DNA of 64,000 nt from Pricia antarctica (lineage in GTDB: Bacteria; Bacteroidota; Bacteroidia; Flavobacteriales; Flavobacteriaceae): NCBI GenBank assembly GCA_011050085.1, contig DRGL01000077.1, forward strand, positions 1-64,000, written 5' to 3'. The notes beneath the pieces were generated by a model. It was given only the letters and a program-made list of their open reading frames with translations. It did not search any database and had not been told where the DNA came from. Shown one piece after another: positions 18,200-28,077 of the stretch (positions are counted from its first letter, which is position 1; each line of letters opens with the position of its first letter). The position numbers were made by a program, and so were the translations under genes.

Positions 18200-19309
18200 A
18201 TGACTACAATTTTAATATTAGCGGTTTTGATTCTTGTGGCAATTGCTATTTGGCAAATGACCAAAATTTTTGAATTATCGCAATTAAAGACCGAAAATGC
18301 ACAGGTCGCAAACGATTCGGACAATAAAACCCAAGGTTATCTGTTGTTCGCCTTTCTGATTTTTATATATGGCATAACCATATTCAGCTTTTGGAAGTAT
18401 TCTAAAGTATTATTGCCGGATGCAGCTTCAGAGCATGGTTCCGAATATGATAGCTTAATGGTGGTTTCGATGGTTATTATCTTTATCACACAAACGTTGA
18501 CACAGGCCCTACTCCATTACTTTGGTTATAAGTATAGGGGTGAGAAAGGCAAAAAGGCCCTTTTCTATGCCGACAATGATAGATTGGAATTTATTTGGAC
18601 CATTATACCTGTAATTGTATTGGCGGGACTGATTTTATGGGGTCTTTATACTTGGACCAATATTATGGATGTGAACGATGATGACGATCCGCTTATCGTC
18701 GAGCTGTATGGCCAACAATTTGGATGGACCGCCAGATATGGTGGGGAAGATAATGTACTCGGTCAGGCCAATGTGCGTATGATTGATATCAATAATGCTA
18801 ATGTTTTAGGCCTTGATGAATCCGATACGTACGCCGCCGACGATATTATTGTAAAAGAATTGCATTTACCGGTTGGACGAAAAGTGAATTTCAAAATTCG
18901 TTCGCAAGACGTATTACATTCCGCTTATATGCCTCATTTTAGGGCACAGATGAACGCCGTTCCAGGTATGATAACCGAATTTTCTTATACCCCTATTACG
19001 ACTACGGAAGAAATGCGTCAAAACCCTGATGTTGTTGATAAAGTGAAGCGTACCAATGAAATTAGGGCTGAACGCGCTGCTAATGGGGAAGACAATTCAG
19101 ATCCTTGGGAATTTGATTACATATTACTTTGTAACAAAATATGCGGCAAATCACATTACAACATGCAGATGAGGATTATTGTGGAAAGCCAAGAAGAATA
19201 TGATGCTTGGATTGCTGGTCAAAAGACCTTCGCAGAGACGGTCACTCCGTCAGAGGGAGAGGCACAGCCTGCTTTCAATACAACCGAGGGCGCTAGCGCG
19301 GGTTTATGA
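18200..19309 (+). CDS. coxB: Cytochrome c oxidase subunit II
   Basis: Subunit II accepts electrons at its CuA centre and hands them to subunit I. The 369-residue protein has three hydrophobic segments (near 3-20, 48-70 and 133-155) and a periplasmic cupredoxin domain. The CuA ligands are visible: His in VLHSAYMPHFRAQ near 239, and the CXXXCXXXHXXM set in CNKICGKSHYNM near 311-322. No fused cytochrome c domain is present, which fits direct transfer from Alternative Complex III. It lies between actF and coxA in one operon. Confidence 0.94.
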   Translation: MTTILILAVLILVAIAIWQMTKIFELSQLKTENAQVANDSDNKTQGYLLFAFLIFIYGITIFSFWKYSKVLLPDAASEHGSEYDSLMVVSMVIIFITQTLTQALLHYFGYKYRGEKGKKALFYADNDRLEFIWTIIPVIVLAGLILWGLYTWTNIMDVNDDDDPLIVELYGQQFGWTARYGGEDNVLGQANVRMIDINNANVLGLDESDTYAADDIIVKELHLPVGRKVNFKIRSQDVLHSAYMPHFRAQMNAVPGMITEFSYTPITTTEEMRQNPDVVDKVKRTNEIRAERAANGEDNSDPWEFDYILLCNKICGKSHYNMQMRIIVESQEEYDAWIAGQKTFAETVTPSEGEAQPAFNTTEGASAGL

Positions 19310-19362
19310 GAGATTAGGCACATAAAAATAGCTATAAAAGAAAATTAATAAAATCGAAACTT

Positions 19363-21189
19363 ATGTCCGTTACAGCTCACGCACACGTAGATGAACATGC
19401 CCACGACGACCATGCTCATCACCATAAACAAACCTTCATAACCAAATACATATTCAGCCAAGATCATAAAATGATCTCCAAACAGTACCTGATTACGGGA
19501 CTGATTATGGGTTTCGTAGGTATCGCTATGTCATTGCTTTTCCGTATTCAATTAGCCTGGCCCGGAGAATCTAACATTTTATTTGAAACGTTTTTGGGAA
19601 AATGGGCTCCGGAAGGTGTGATGGATGCCGATGTCTATTTGGCTTTGGTAACGATTCACGGAACTATAATGGTATTTTTCGTTCTGACGGCCGGCTTAAG
19701 TGGAACTTTCAGTAACCTTCTAATTCCACTACAAATTGGTGCTCGCGATATGGCTTCGGGCTTTTTGAACATGATTTCCTATTGGTTGTTTTTTATTTCG
19801 TCCGTAGTTATGATCAGTTCTTTGTTCGTTGAAGCAGGTCCTGCTGCCGCAGGTTGGACCGTATATCCACCATTAAGCGCATTGCCTATGGCCCAATCAG
19901 GTTCGGGAATGGGAATGACCCTTTGGTTGGTATCGATGGCCATATTTATAGCCTCATCGTTGATGGGATCGCTGAACTATATCGTTACGGTAATCAATCT
20001 TAGAACGAAGGGTATGTCCATGACCCGGCTTCCTTTGAGTATCTGGGCCTTTTTCGTTACCGCCATTATCGGTGTTGTTTCGTTTCCTGTACTATTATCC
20101 GCGGCCTTATTGCTGATAATGGATCGAAGCTTCGGAACCTCATTCTTTCTTTCGGACATATTTATCCAGGGAGAGGTGCTGCATTATCAAGGTGGGTCAC
20201 CCGTGCTATACGAGCATTTATTCTGGTTCTTGGGACACCCAGAGGTGTACATAGTAATCTTACCGGCAATGGGTATTGTTTCGGAAGTTCTAGCGGTCAA
20301 TGCCCGTAAGCCTATTTTTGGATATCGCGCCATGGTGGCATCGATATTGGCGATTGCTTTCCTATCGACCATCGTTTGGGGGCACCATATGTTCATTTCA
20401 GGAATGAACCCATTTTTGGGATCGGTATTTACCTTTACGACGCTATTGATTGCTATTCCATCAGCGGTAAAAGCTTTTAACTGGATTACCACGTTGTGGA
20501 AAGGAAATTTGCAGTTGAACCCCGCAATGTTATTCTCGATAGGCTTCGTATCAACCTTTATTACTGGAGGACTCACCGGAATCATTCTCGGTGACAGCAC
20601 CTTGGATATTAACGTTCATGACACTTATTTCGTTGTGGCCCACTTTCACTTAGTAATGGGTATATCAGCTTTATATGGTCTTTTTGCAGGAGTTTATCAT
20701 TGGTTCCCAAAAATGTTCGAAGGCAAGATGTTGAATAAAAATTTGGGCTATGTACATTTTTGGGTAACCGCTGTCTGTGCCTATGGCGTATTTTTCCCCA
20801 TGCACTTTGTGGGCATGGCAGGTGTACCTAGACGGTATTATCAAAATACAGCTTTCCCCATGTTCGACGAATTGACCGATGTACAGGTATTAATGACCGT
20901 GTTTGCACTAACTGCAGGTCTTGTACAATTGGTATTCGTATACAATTTCGTTCATAGCATATTTTATGGAAAGCAGGGAGGTAAAAATCCTTGGAAAGCA
21001 ACAACATTGGAGTGGACTACCGAAACAAAACATATTCACGGTAACTGGGAAGGCGATATTCCGGAAGTTCACCGTTGGGCCTACGATTACAGTAAGGTTG
21101 ATGAAAATGGTGAATACATCATAGCCGGTCAGGATTATGTACCGCAGACCGTACCGCTGCAAGAAGAGGAAGAAGAATTAAACCACTAA
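19363..21189 (+). CDS. coxA: Cytochrome c oxidase subunit I (A-type heme-copper oxidase)
   Basis: This is the catalytic membrane subunit reducing O2 to water with proton pumping. Of 608 residues about twelve helices are hydrophobic. Metal ligands are visible: heme a His in HGTIMVFF near 101, the CuB His/Tyr site with the proton-channel Glu in GHPEVYIVILPAMG near 291, the CuB pair HH in WGHHMF near 340, and heme ligands in HDTYFVVAHFH near 418-428. The GHPEVY Glu marks an A1-type oxidase. The N-terminus is very His/Asp-rich (AHAHVDEHAHDDHAHHHK). It ends the operon; subunits III and IV and the heme A genes are not in this window. Confidence 0.96.
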   Translation: MSVTAHAHVDEHAHDDHAHHHKQTFITKYIFSQDHKMISKQYLITGLIMGFVGIAMSLLFRIQLAWPGESNILFETFLGKWAPEGVMDADVYLALVTIHGTIMVFFVLTAGLSGTFSNLLIPLQIGARDMASGFLNMISYWLFFISSVVMISSLFVEAGPAAAGWTVYPPLSALPMAQSGSGMGMTLWLVSMAIFIASSLMGSLNYIVTVINLRTKGMSMTRLPLSIWAFFVTAIIGVVSFPVLLSAALLLIMDRSFGTSFFLSDIFIQGEVLHYQGGSPVLYEHLFWFLGHPEVYIVILPAMGIVSEVLAVNARKPIFGYRAMVASILAIAFLSTIVWGHHMFISGMNPFLGSVFTFTTLLIAIPSAVKAFNWITTLWKGNLQLNPAMLFSIGFVSTFITGGLTGIILGDSTLDINVHDTYFVVAHFHLVMGISALYGLFAGVYHWFPKMFEGKMLNKNLGYVHFWVTAVCAYGVFFPMHFVGMAGVPRRYYQNTAFPMFDELTDVQVLMTVFALTAGLVQLVFVYNFVHSIFYGKQGGKNPWKATTLEWTTETKHIHGNWEGDIPEVHRWAYDYSKVDENGEYIIAGQDYVPQTVPLQEEEEELNH

Positions 21190-21206
21190 TTAAGAGTATA
21201 CTATAA

Positions 21207-21243
21207 CGAAAAACGCCCGACTTGTTGAGTCGGGCGTTTTTCG
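21207..21243 (+). terminator. Terminator of the act/cox operon
   Basis: CGAAAAACGCCCGACT pairs with AGTCGGGCGTTTTTCG around a short loop. The long GC-rich stem followed by T5 is strong. The A-rich left arm also makes it work for the convergent peptidase gene on the minus strand. Confidence 0.9.
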
Positions 21244-21298
21244 TTAATAAAAGTATGTTGAGATTTTACCAAAATCCTGGAGAAACCATCTTTTGCGA

Positions 21299-23179
21299 CT
21301 ATGATTTTAACCATGCATCGCGAAGTGCTGTTTGTTCAGCACTTAGGCTATTGACGGGTTCAATGGTCTCTACATTTAAAACCGGTGTTCCTGCTGTACC
21401 CTTTAGCTCAACCTCTTTACCATTACGCTTAACGGTCATGGTAATCTCTTTGTCAGGAGACCAAGTAAAACTCTCCCCAATAATCGGTCGAATGGCCTCC
21501 AGCGTAATCGGTGTGCCGTTAATGCTTTGTAGTACATCACCACCCTCTGCCCCTATGCCAGTAAAAAAACTACTCAATGCTATGCCCTTTCTAATAAAGA
21601 TGGCATTATTGTTTTTCGGATCAACATCGATAAAGGGCACATCGCCATCTAGAAAATAGCCTGTCTCTTTTTCACCTTCCTTTAGCGTAAGACCAACCTT
21701 GGCCAAATACGTTTCGTAGGAAATCGGGACATCGCCAATAACATGTTGGTCAAAAAATGTTCTGATTTCCGGGTAGGTCATGGCCACAATCTCATCGATA
21801 AGCTGATCATCTTCGAAAGGTACATCTTTACCGTATTTTTTTGAAAGTTCCTTCATTAACCATAAAACGCCTCGTTCTCCATTACTCAATTGGCGTAACT
21901 CGATATCAAGCGCCATATTGATCAAAGCCCCTTTTTCATAAACATTGGCATAATTTTTTTCATAGGGTTCTTCTAGAATTTTTTCGCTCATAACAGTAAA
22001 TGACATGGCGTCATCATACGATTTTGCATTTGTAATTTTATCCATCATACGTTGATAAAATTCTGTCTCGTCAATAAGGCCCTGCTGAACTTGAAAAAGA
22101 TTTGCGAAATATTCGGTAGTACCTTCATACATCCACAAATGCCGAGACATTTTTGGGTTGTTAAAATCAAAGTACTGAACTTCTTTCGAATGCACACTAA
22201 GTGGTGTAACGGTATGGAAGAACTCGTGCGACACAACATCCATCATAGATTGCTCCAAGCGGTCTTTGGGCATCGCCTCCGGCAAAACGACAACGGTAGA
22301 GGTATGATGTTCCAAAGCACCAAAACCACCGGCATCGGTAGAATCCAATTTTGATAGATAAAGTAAAATATCATAATTTTTTGTACTGTTGACATCTCCT
22401 AAAAATGCCTTTTGAGCAGTCATCATTTTTTCCATTTCGGGTTTCAAGTCTGCTGCATTATATACATCGTTTGGAGAGTACACGCTAAGCCTAACCAAAA
22501 TATCGTTCAGTTGAAACGATTCTGTGTTGGGCTCGGCATACAGTATAGGATTGTCTATCACCTCGAAATATCGACTGGCCAAAAAAGTATCGGTACCTGC
22601 AGTTTCAGGAGTTGAGGGTTTCATCGTCAAGGTGGTTGTAGGCTTCAGATTTTCGGGCACAGTAATGACGATTTCATAAGGTACTTCTTTCAAATCTTTA
22701 AAATAGCCGATGAAACCATGTAAATTCAACATGAAGTTTTCGTCCTTTAAAATGTTGGTGCCAGCCGGTGAAAAAACGGCGTTTTCAGTGGTAGACTCAG
22801 AATCATAGGTATCGTTTACTTGATATGTTACTTTATCAAGCGATTTTCCGTTGGATATATTCCACGTATTATCATCCGTTTTTGAAAACTCGAGCTCCTT
22901 GCCATCATAATCCAGCGCCTTGAAATTTTCAACATACTTACCATAATTATCAGTACTGTAGGTTCCTGGAACCGTTTTAGGAATATAGAAGGATACTACA
23001 TCTGAAGTAAAAGTTCCAGGGTCGACCGCCACCATCACCTTATCATCTACAACGTTCACTAAATCGAGGGTCGTGCGTATTACCGATTTCTCGGCAGTGA
23101 CAAGTCCTTTTGTCGTACCACAGCTGTAAAGGGAAAAACCCGATGCAGTCAGTAGCAACCATTTTTTAATCCTGTTCAT
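21299..23179 (-). CDS. M61-family metallopeptidase lipoprotein (glycyl aminopeptidase-like, with PDZ domain)
   Basis: A 626-residue cell-envelope zinc peptidase. The N-terminus is a lipoprotein signal (LLLTASGFSLYSCGTT, Cys near 20). The middle has the catalytic motif HEFFHTVTPLSVHSKE near 317 with the downstream Glu in MYEGTTEYFANLF, as in gluzincins of family M61. The C-terminal part (about 530-610) is PDZ-like, with ISSFF-type sequence GIGAEGGDVLQSINGTPIT. M61 enzymes trim N-terminal Gly or Ala residues from peptides, so a scavenging or envelope role is likely. It is convergent with coxA; no operon partner is visible. Confidence 0.88.
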   Translation of the reverse strand: MNRIKKWLLLTASGFSLYSCGTTKGLVTAEKSVIRTTLDLVNVVDDKVMVAVDPGTFTSDVVSFYIPKTVPGTYSTDNYGKYVENFKALDYDGKELEFSKTDDNTWNISNGKSLDKVTYQVNDTYDSESTTENAVFSPAGTNILKDENFMLNLHGFIGYFKDLKEVPYEIVITVPENLKPTTTLTMKPSTPETAGTDTFLASRYFEVIDNPILYAEPNTESFQLNDILVRLSVYSPNDVYNAADLKPEMEKMMTAQKAFLGDVNSTKNYDILLYLSKLDSTDAGGFGALEHHTSTVVVLPEAMPKDRLEQSMMDVVSHEFFHTVTPLSVHSKEVQYFDFNNPKMSRHLWMYEGTTEYFANLFQVQQGLIDETEFYQRMMDKITNAKSYDDAMSFTVMSEKILEEPYEKNYANVYEKGALINMALDIELRQLSNGERGVLWLMKELSKKYGKDVPFEDDQLIDEIVAMTYPEIRTFFDQHVIGDVPISYETYLAKVGLTLKEGEKETGYFLDGDVPFIDVDPKNNNAIFIRKGIALSSFFTGIGAEGGDVLQSINGTPITLEAIRPIIGESFTWSPDKEITMTVKRNGKEVELKGTAGTPVLNVETIEPVNSLSAEQTALRDAWLKS

Positions 23180-23320
23180 GTTCTAAAAATTAATGCGGAT
23201 ATCCGCCGTTCTTAATACTGCAAGGTTATAAATTTTAACAGCATTCTGCCTTAACATTAATAAATAATTAAGTCTTGCGTCATCGCATGCTACTTACTAT
23301 TTGTTCCATTCCGCTTGTAA

Positions 23321-24064
<744 letters not shown>

Positions 24065-24093
24065 GATTGGTTTAATTTTTGATGATTGTTATT

Positions 24094-24101
24094 TATATTT
24101 G
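24094..24101 (+). promoter_or_regulatory. Putative -7 element directly before frr
   Basis: TATATTTG matches TAnnTTTG and ends four bases before the frr ATG. If used, the frr mRNA would be leaderless. A TTG lies 24 bp upstream. Confidence 0.45.
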
Positions 24102-24105
24102 AATT

Positions 24106-24660
24106 ATGAACGAAGACGTACAATTTATATTGGATTCCGCAAAGGAAGGTATGGTAGATGCCATTAAACATCTTGAAAAAGAATTTATGAAGATTCGTGC
24201 CGGTAAAGCTAATCCGTCAATGCTATCTTCAGTAATGGTGGACTATTATGGTTCGGACACTCCCCTCACTCAAGTCGCCAACATAAATACCCCCGACGGT
24301 CGTACCATTTCGGTGCAACCTTGGGAAAAGAATATGCTACAGCCCATTGAAACGGCTATTATGAATGCTAATTTGGGCTTCAACCCTATGAACAATGGGG
24401 ACTTCGTTATTATTAATGTGCCCCCCTTGACGGAAGAAAGACGTATTCAATTGACCAAACAGGCGAAGGCAGAGGCGGAAGATGCTAAGGTCGGTGTACG
24501 AAACGCGCGGCAAGATGCCAACAAAGAAATACGCGAATTAGATGTTTCGGAAGACCTACAGAAAAACGCTGAAGTCGATGTGCAAGAACTTACGAATGTC
24601 TACAGTAAAAAAATAGATGCTTTTTTAGAAGTAAAGGAAGCAGAAATTATGAAGGTATAA
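24106..24660 (+). CDS. frr: Ribosome recycling factor
   Basis: RRF splits post-termination ribosomes together with EF-G. The length (184 residues) and sequence are typical: an N-terminal three-helix-bundle start (KEGMVDAIKHLEKEFMKIRA), GKANPSMLSSVMVDYYGSDT, the small domain QVANINTPDGRTISVQPWEK, and PPLTEERRIQLTKQAKAEAE near 105. It lies 41 bases after pyrH and is followed by a terminator. It may have its own start of transcription inside the gap. Confidence 0.96.
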   Translation: MNEDVQFILDSAKEGMVDAIKHLEKEFMKIRAGKANPSMLSSVMVDYYGSDTPLTQVANINTPDGRTISVQPWEKNMLQPIETAIMNANLGFNPMNNGDFVIINVPPLTEERRIQLTKQAKAEAEDAKVGVRNARQDANKEIRELDVSEDLQKNAEVDVQELTNVYSKKIDAFLEVKEAEIMKV

Positions 24661-24684
24661 CTTTCCTAAATACCCTAATTTATA

Positions 24685-24716
24685 AAAGACGACCTTCATG
24701 GTCGTCTTTTTTGTTT
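24685..24716 (+). terminator. Terminator after frr
   Basis: AAAAGACGACC pairs with GGTCGTCTTTT around TTCAT, followed by T-rich sequence. It closes pyrH-frr. Confidence 0.88.
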
Positions 24717-25626
24717 TCAATATCCAAATTCGAAAGGCTCAACTTTTGGAAGGTCAATAAATTTTTGACCTCTTCAAAGCGGTTGAAAAAATGAGAATGT
24801 TTCCGATTAACGCTATTTTTCATCTTGAAAACTATCGAGCTTTTCAAAAAATGGCCAGAACGAATAGCTTGAAAAATCTTTTGAACATATGATAAATACA
24901 TAGGGGTCAATGTACTTACAATAGTAAGAGTGCCTATTTCACTTATTTACATCTAATAAACTAAAACAACCTACCTCTATTCATCCTAAATTCGCTGAGA
25001 TGCTTAACAGTGGCGTTATGGCAAATAAAAAATTGTATTAGCCTTACTACCTTTTGTTGCGGGAGTAATTGCCAAACGACTAGGGAAATCGGTCTACACA
25101 ACGCTTTTAGTGTTTAGTTCTACAAATTGAAGTTCTAACTTTTCAAATGCTACATTAGTGAACTAGGATAGGGTGCAATTGATTTCTGACACAGCTTTGC
25201 TACTTTACTAAAAACATCCTATAACCTAGATTTTACATCGAATCAAAGCGGCTTTAAGAACTGGAACCGATTCCCGAAAGATATTTTGCGACGGAATCAG
25301 TAATGTCAACACTATCAAGTTCAATACTATTCCATCTGAATTTTTATTTCCTAAACTGAATGTGTTTTCCGCACTTATCCGAATACCACATCCAATAGTG
25401 CAGACGTAAATCTTGGTAAAATGGAAATTGAATCCATAGCTGTAGGTCTTAAAGGGGTTATATACCTGAATCTAATAAAGAAAAACTTCTCCATTTCTTT
25501 ACCCATAGAGTCCCTATCACAGTAAAGCTTTTGCACTACGTATGAATAACTGAACCAAGTTAAAAACAAAACGAGCTTCCCACATTTTATTATGCAGGCC
25601 TCATAGGAACACAAGCACAGGTTCAT
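24717..25626. other. Long region without an intact gene, possible gene debris
   Basis: About 900 bases. The only longer open frames are short and unconvincing. One stretch on + (25355-25525) reads as 56 codons with protein-like composition (for example VNLGKMEIESIAVGLKGVIY), but it has no start and no extension upstream. Another near 25025-25130 reads KIVLALLPFVAGVIAKRLGK with the Met in a different frame. These could be remains of one or two decayed genes; no family was recognised. Confidence 0.35.
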
Positions 25627-25634
25627 TACCTTTG
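25627..25634 (+). promoter_or_regulatory. Putative -7 element of the RND exporter gene
   Basis: TACCTTTG matches TAnnTTTG, 22 bp before the GTG start. No TTTG partner was seen at the usual distance. Confidence 0.4.
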
Positions 25635-25656
25635 ACCGGCAAAAATCTACAGCATA

Positions 25657-28041
25657 GTGTCAAAATTCACAAAAGGCTTTTGGGAAAAAACGGCGAATAT
25701 CATTCTCCGTAACCGTATCTTGATTCTGGTTCTAATTGTCGCCTTTACAATCTTTTTGGGCTTGCAATGGAAAAATATGCGTTTTAGCAATTCATCGGCT
25801 AATCTATTGCCCGATGATCATCCCGTAAATGTTGAATATCAAGACTTTCTAAAAACCTTCGGTGAAGAGGGCAATGCGATCGTATTTGGGATTCGGGACT
25901 CCGCGTTGTTCACGCCTTCAAAACTCAATCGATGGAACAAGCTTAGCAAGCAGCTGGCGGCTTTTCCGGAAATCGACTTTGTGATTTCCCTTGATAACCT
26001 TAAGGAATTAAAACGGGATACTACAGACCAAAAATTTGTTTTGAAACCCCTGATAACTTCAGAAATCAGAAGCCAATCTCAAATAGATTCCCTCACCGAG
26101 CATCTGTTTAACGACCTACCCTTTTATAACAACCTGCTTTTCAATAAGGAAACAAGAACTATTAGAACGATTGCCAACCTTGACAAAGAAATTGTAAATA
26201 CTTCGGTCAGAAAAGATTTTATTTTACAAGAAGTCAACGAATTGGTCGCCGATTTCGAGGCAGAGACAGGTCTTGACGTGCACGTATCGGGCATGCCGTA
26301 TATACGTACCATGAACTCCCAGAGTATTATTAACGAAATTGGAAAGTTTATAGGCGGGGCACTACTGGTTACCTCCTTAATCTTCTTTTTCTTTTTCAGA
26401 AGTTTTCGGGCTACTCTCATCTCGATGTGCGTAGTCATCATCGGTGTGATGTGGGCCTTTGGTATTCTTGGTTTGCTGCGGTATGAAATTACGGTGTTGA
26501 CCGCATTGATTCCACCGCTTATCATCGTTATCGGTATTCCCAACTGCATCTTTTTAATCAACAAATATCAGCAAGAGGTCAAAAAACATGGTAATCAAGC
26601 CCTCTCGTTGCAACGTGTCATCGTAAAAATCGGTAATGCTACGCTCATGACCAACATGACTACGGCATCCGGTTTTGCCACGTTTATTATTACCGATAGC
26701 AAATTATTAACCGAATTCGGTATCGTAGCTTCATTGAACATTATCGGCATTTTTATTCTCTCGCTACTCATCATCCCCATAATTTATAGCTACTTATCCC
26801 TACCTAAGACGCGACACCTAAAACATTTGAATAAAAAATGGATCGATGCTTTTGTAAACAAGATGGAACATCTTGTTCGAAACAAAAGAATTACGGTTTA
26901 CATCGTTTCCTTAAGCCTTATGGTTATCAGTATCATAGGCATGTACCAGATCAATATTTCAGGGAGCCCTATTGAAGACATGCCCAAGAATGCCCAATTT
27001 TTTGAAGATATCCGCTTTTTTGAGGCAGAATTCGATGGTATTATGCCTATAGAAATTGTCGTTAATACCAAACGTCCTAAAGGGGTCATGAACGCTAATA
27101 TTTTAAAGAAGCTTGACCAAATGGACGAGGTGGTGACTGAAGTTCCCGAGCTATCCAAACCGCTTTCTGTTGTTGACCTTGTAAAATATTCAAAGCAAGC
27201 TTTTTATAACGGGATGCCGAAATATTACCAATTACCTACCAAACAAGAAACTAACTTTATTTTGAGTGTTGCCCAAAAATCCGCCGGCGATGGCAACTTA
27301 TTGAAAAACTTTGTGGATAGTACGGGCCAAACAGCACGTATGACGACGTTCATTCGCGATGTTAAGACCGATCGTATGGAAGAAATCATAGGTAGGCTTT
27401 CAGAGAATTTAAATAAACTTTTCCCACCCGACCGTTTCGAGACTTATATGACCGGAAGTGCCCTTCAATTTTTGGAGGGGACAAAATACTTAGTCAAAAA
27501 CCTGGTCATGTCACTTGCATTTGCCATATTTCTAATCGCCCTATTTATGGCGTATCTATTCCGATCTTTTCGAATGATTATCATATCGTTGATTCCGAAT
27601 CTTCTTCCATTAATTATCACGGCAGGAATAATGGGTTTTATAGGCGTACCTATTAAACCTTCAACAATTTTGGTATTTAGTATTGCCTTTGGTATTTCGG
27701 TAGATGACACCATCCACTTTTTGGCAAAGTATCGTCAAGAACTTATTATTAACAATTGGCAAATTAAAAAGTCGGTATATGCGGCTCTAAGGGAAACTGG
27801 TGTCAGTATGTTCTACACCTCCATTGTACTATTCTTCGGTTTCTCGGTCTTCATTATATCCGATTTTGGGGGTACGGTGGCTTTGGGATCTTTAGTGTCG
27901 GCTACTTTATTGTTCGCCATGCTATCAAACTTGATTCTACTTCCTTCCCTCTTACTATCCTTAGAGCGAAACATTGCTAGTCAGGAATTTTTGAAGGAAC
28001 CGCAAATTGACATTCTACCAAAAGGTGAGGATGCTAAATAG
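25657..28041 (+). CDS. RND-superfamily (MMPL/HAE3-type) membrane exporter
   Basis: A 794-residue inner-membrane transporter of the RND/MMPL superfamily. It has the duplicated layout: one helix (about 18-36), a large periplasmic domain (about 37-225), a block of five helices, a single helix near 410-430, a second periplasmic domain, and a second five-helix block. The second block contains FSIAFGISVDDTIHFLAKYR, the family's Asp-bearing helix. Proteins of this type move hydrophobic molecules such as lipids or hopanoids; the substrate here is unknown. The start is GTG at 25657. It precedes asnS by only 36 bases, but asnS has its own promoter-like element. Confidence 0.87.
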   Translation: MSKFTKGFWEKTANIILRNRILILVLIVAFTIFLGLQWKNMRFSNSSANLLPDDHPVNVEYQDFLKTFGEEGNAIVFGIRDSALFTPSKLNRWNKLSKQLAAFPEIDFVISLDNLKELKRDTTDQKFVLKPLITSEIRSQSQIDSLTEHLFNDLPFYNNLLFNKETRTIRTIANLDKEIVNTSVRKDFILQEVNELVADFEAETGLDVHVSGMPYIRTMNSQSIINEIGKFIGGALLVTSLIFFFFFRSFRATLISMCVVIIGVMWAFGILGLLRYEITVLTALIPPLIIVIGIPNCIFLINKYQQEVKKHGNQALSLQRVIVKIGNATLMTNMTTASGFATFIITDSKLLTEFGIVASLNIIGIFILSLLIIPIIYSYLSLPKTRHLKHLNKKWIDAFVNKMEHLVRNKRITVYIVSLSLMVISIIGMYQINISGSPIEDMPKNAQFFEDIRFFEAEFDGIMPIEIVVNTKRPKGVMNANILKKLDQMDEVVTEVPELSKPLSVVDLVKYSKQAFYNGMPKYYQLPTKQETNFILSVAQKSAGDGNLLKNFVDSTGQTARMTTFIRDVKTDRMEEIIGRLSENLNKLFPPDRFETYMTGSALQFLEGTKYLVKNLVMSLAFAIFLIALFMAYLFRSFRMIIISLIPNLLPLIITAGIMGFIGVPIKPSTILVFSIAFGISVDDTIHFLAKYRQELIINNWQIKKSVYAALRETGVSMFYTSIVLFFGFSVFIISDFGGTVALGSLVSATLLFAMLSNLILLPSLLLSLERNIASQEFLKEPQIDILPKGEDAK

Positions 28042-28052
28042 GGCAAAAATCC

Positions 28053-28060
28053 TATCTTTG
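28053..28060 (+). promoter_or_regulatory. Putative -7 element of asnS
   Basis: TATCTTTG matches TAnnTTTG and lies 17 bp upstream of the asnS ATG, inside the short gap after the exporter gene. Confidence 0.45.
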
Positions 28061-28077
28061 CGCTTCAAAATATCAGC

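Noticed and set aside
24680-24910. Open frame of 76 codons on the minus strand
   Set aside because: It begins in featureless DNA and ends inside the frr terminator; no domain or neighbour supports it.
25375-25626. Open frame of 83 codons on the minus strand
   Set aside because: Cys- and Phe-rich random-looking sequence; the opposite strand looks more protein-like.
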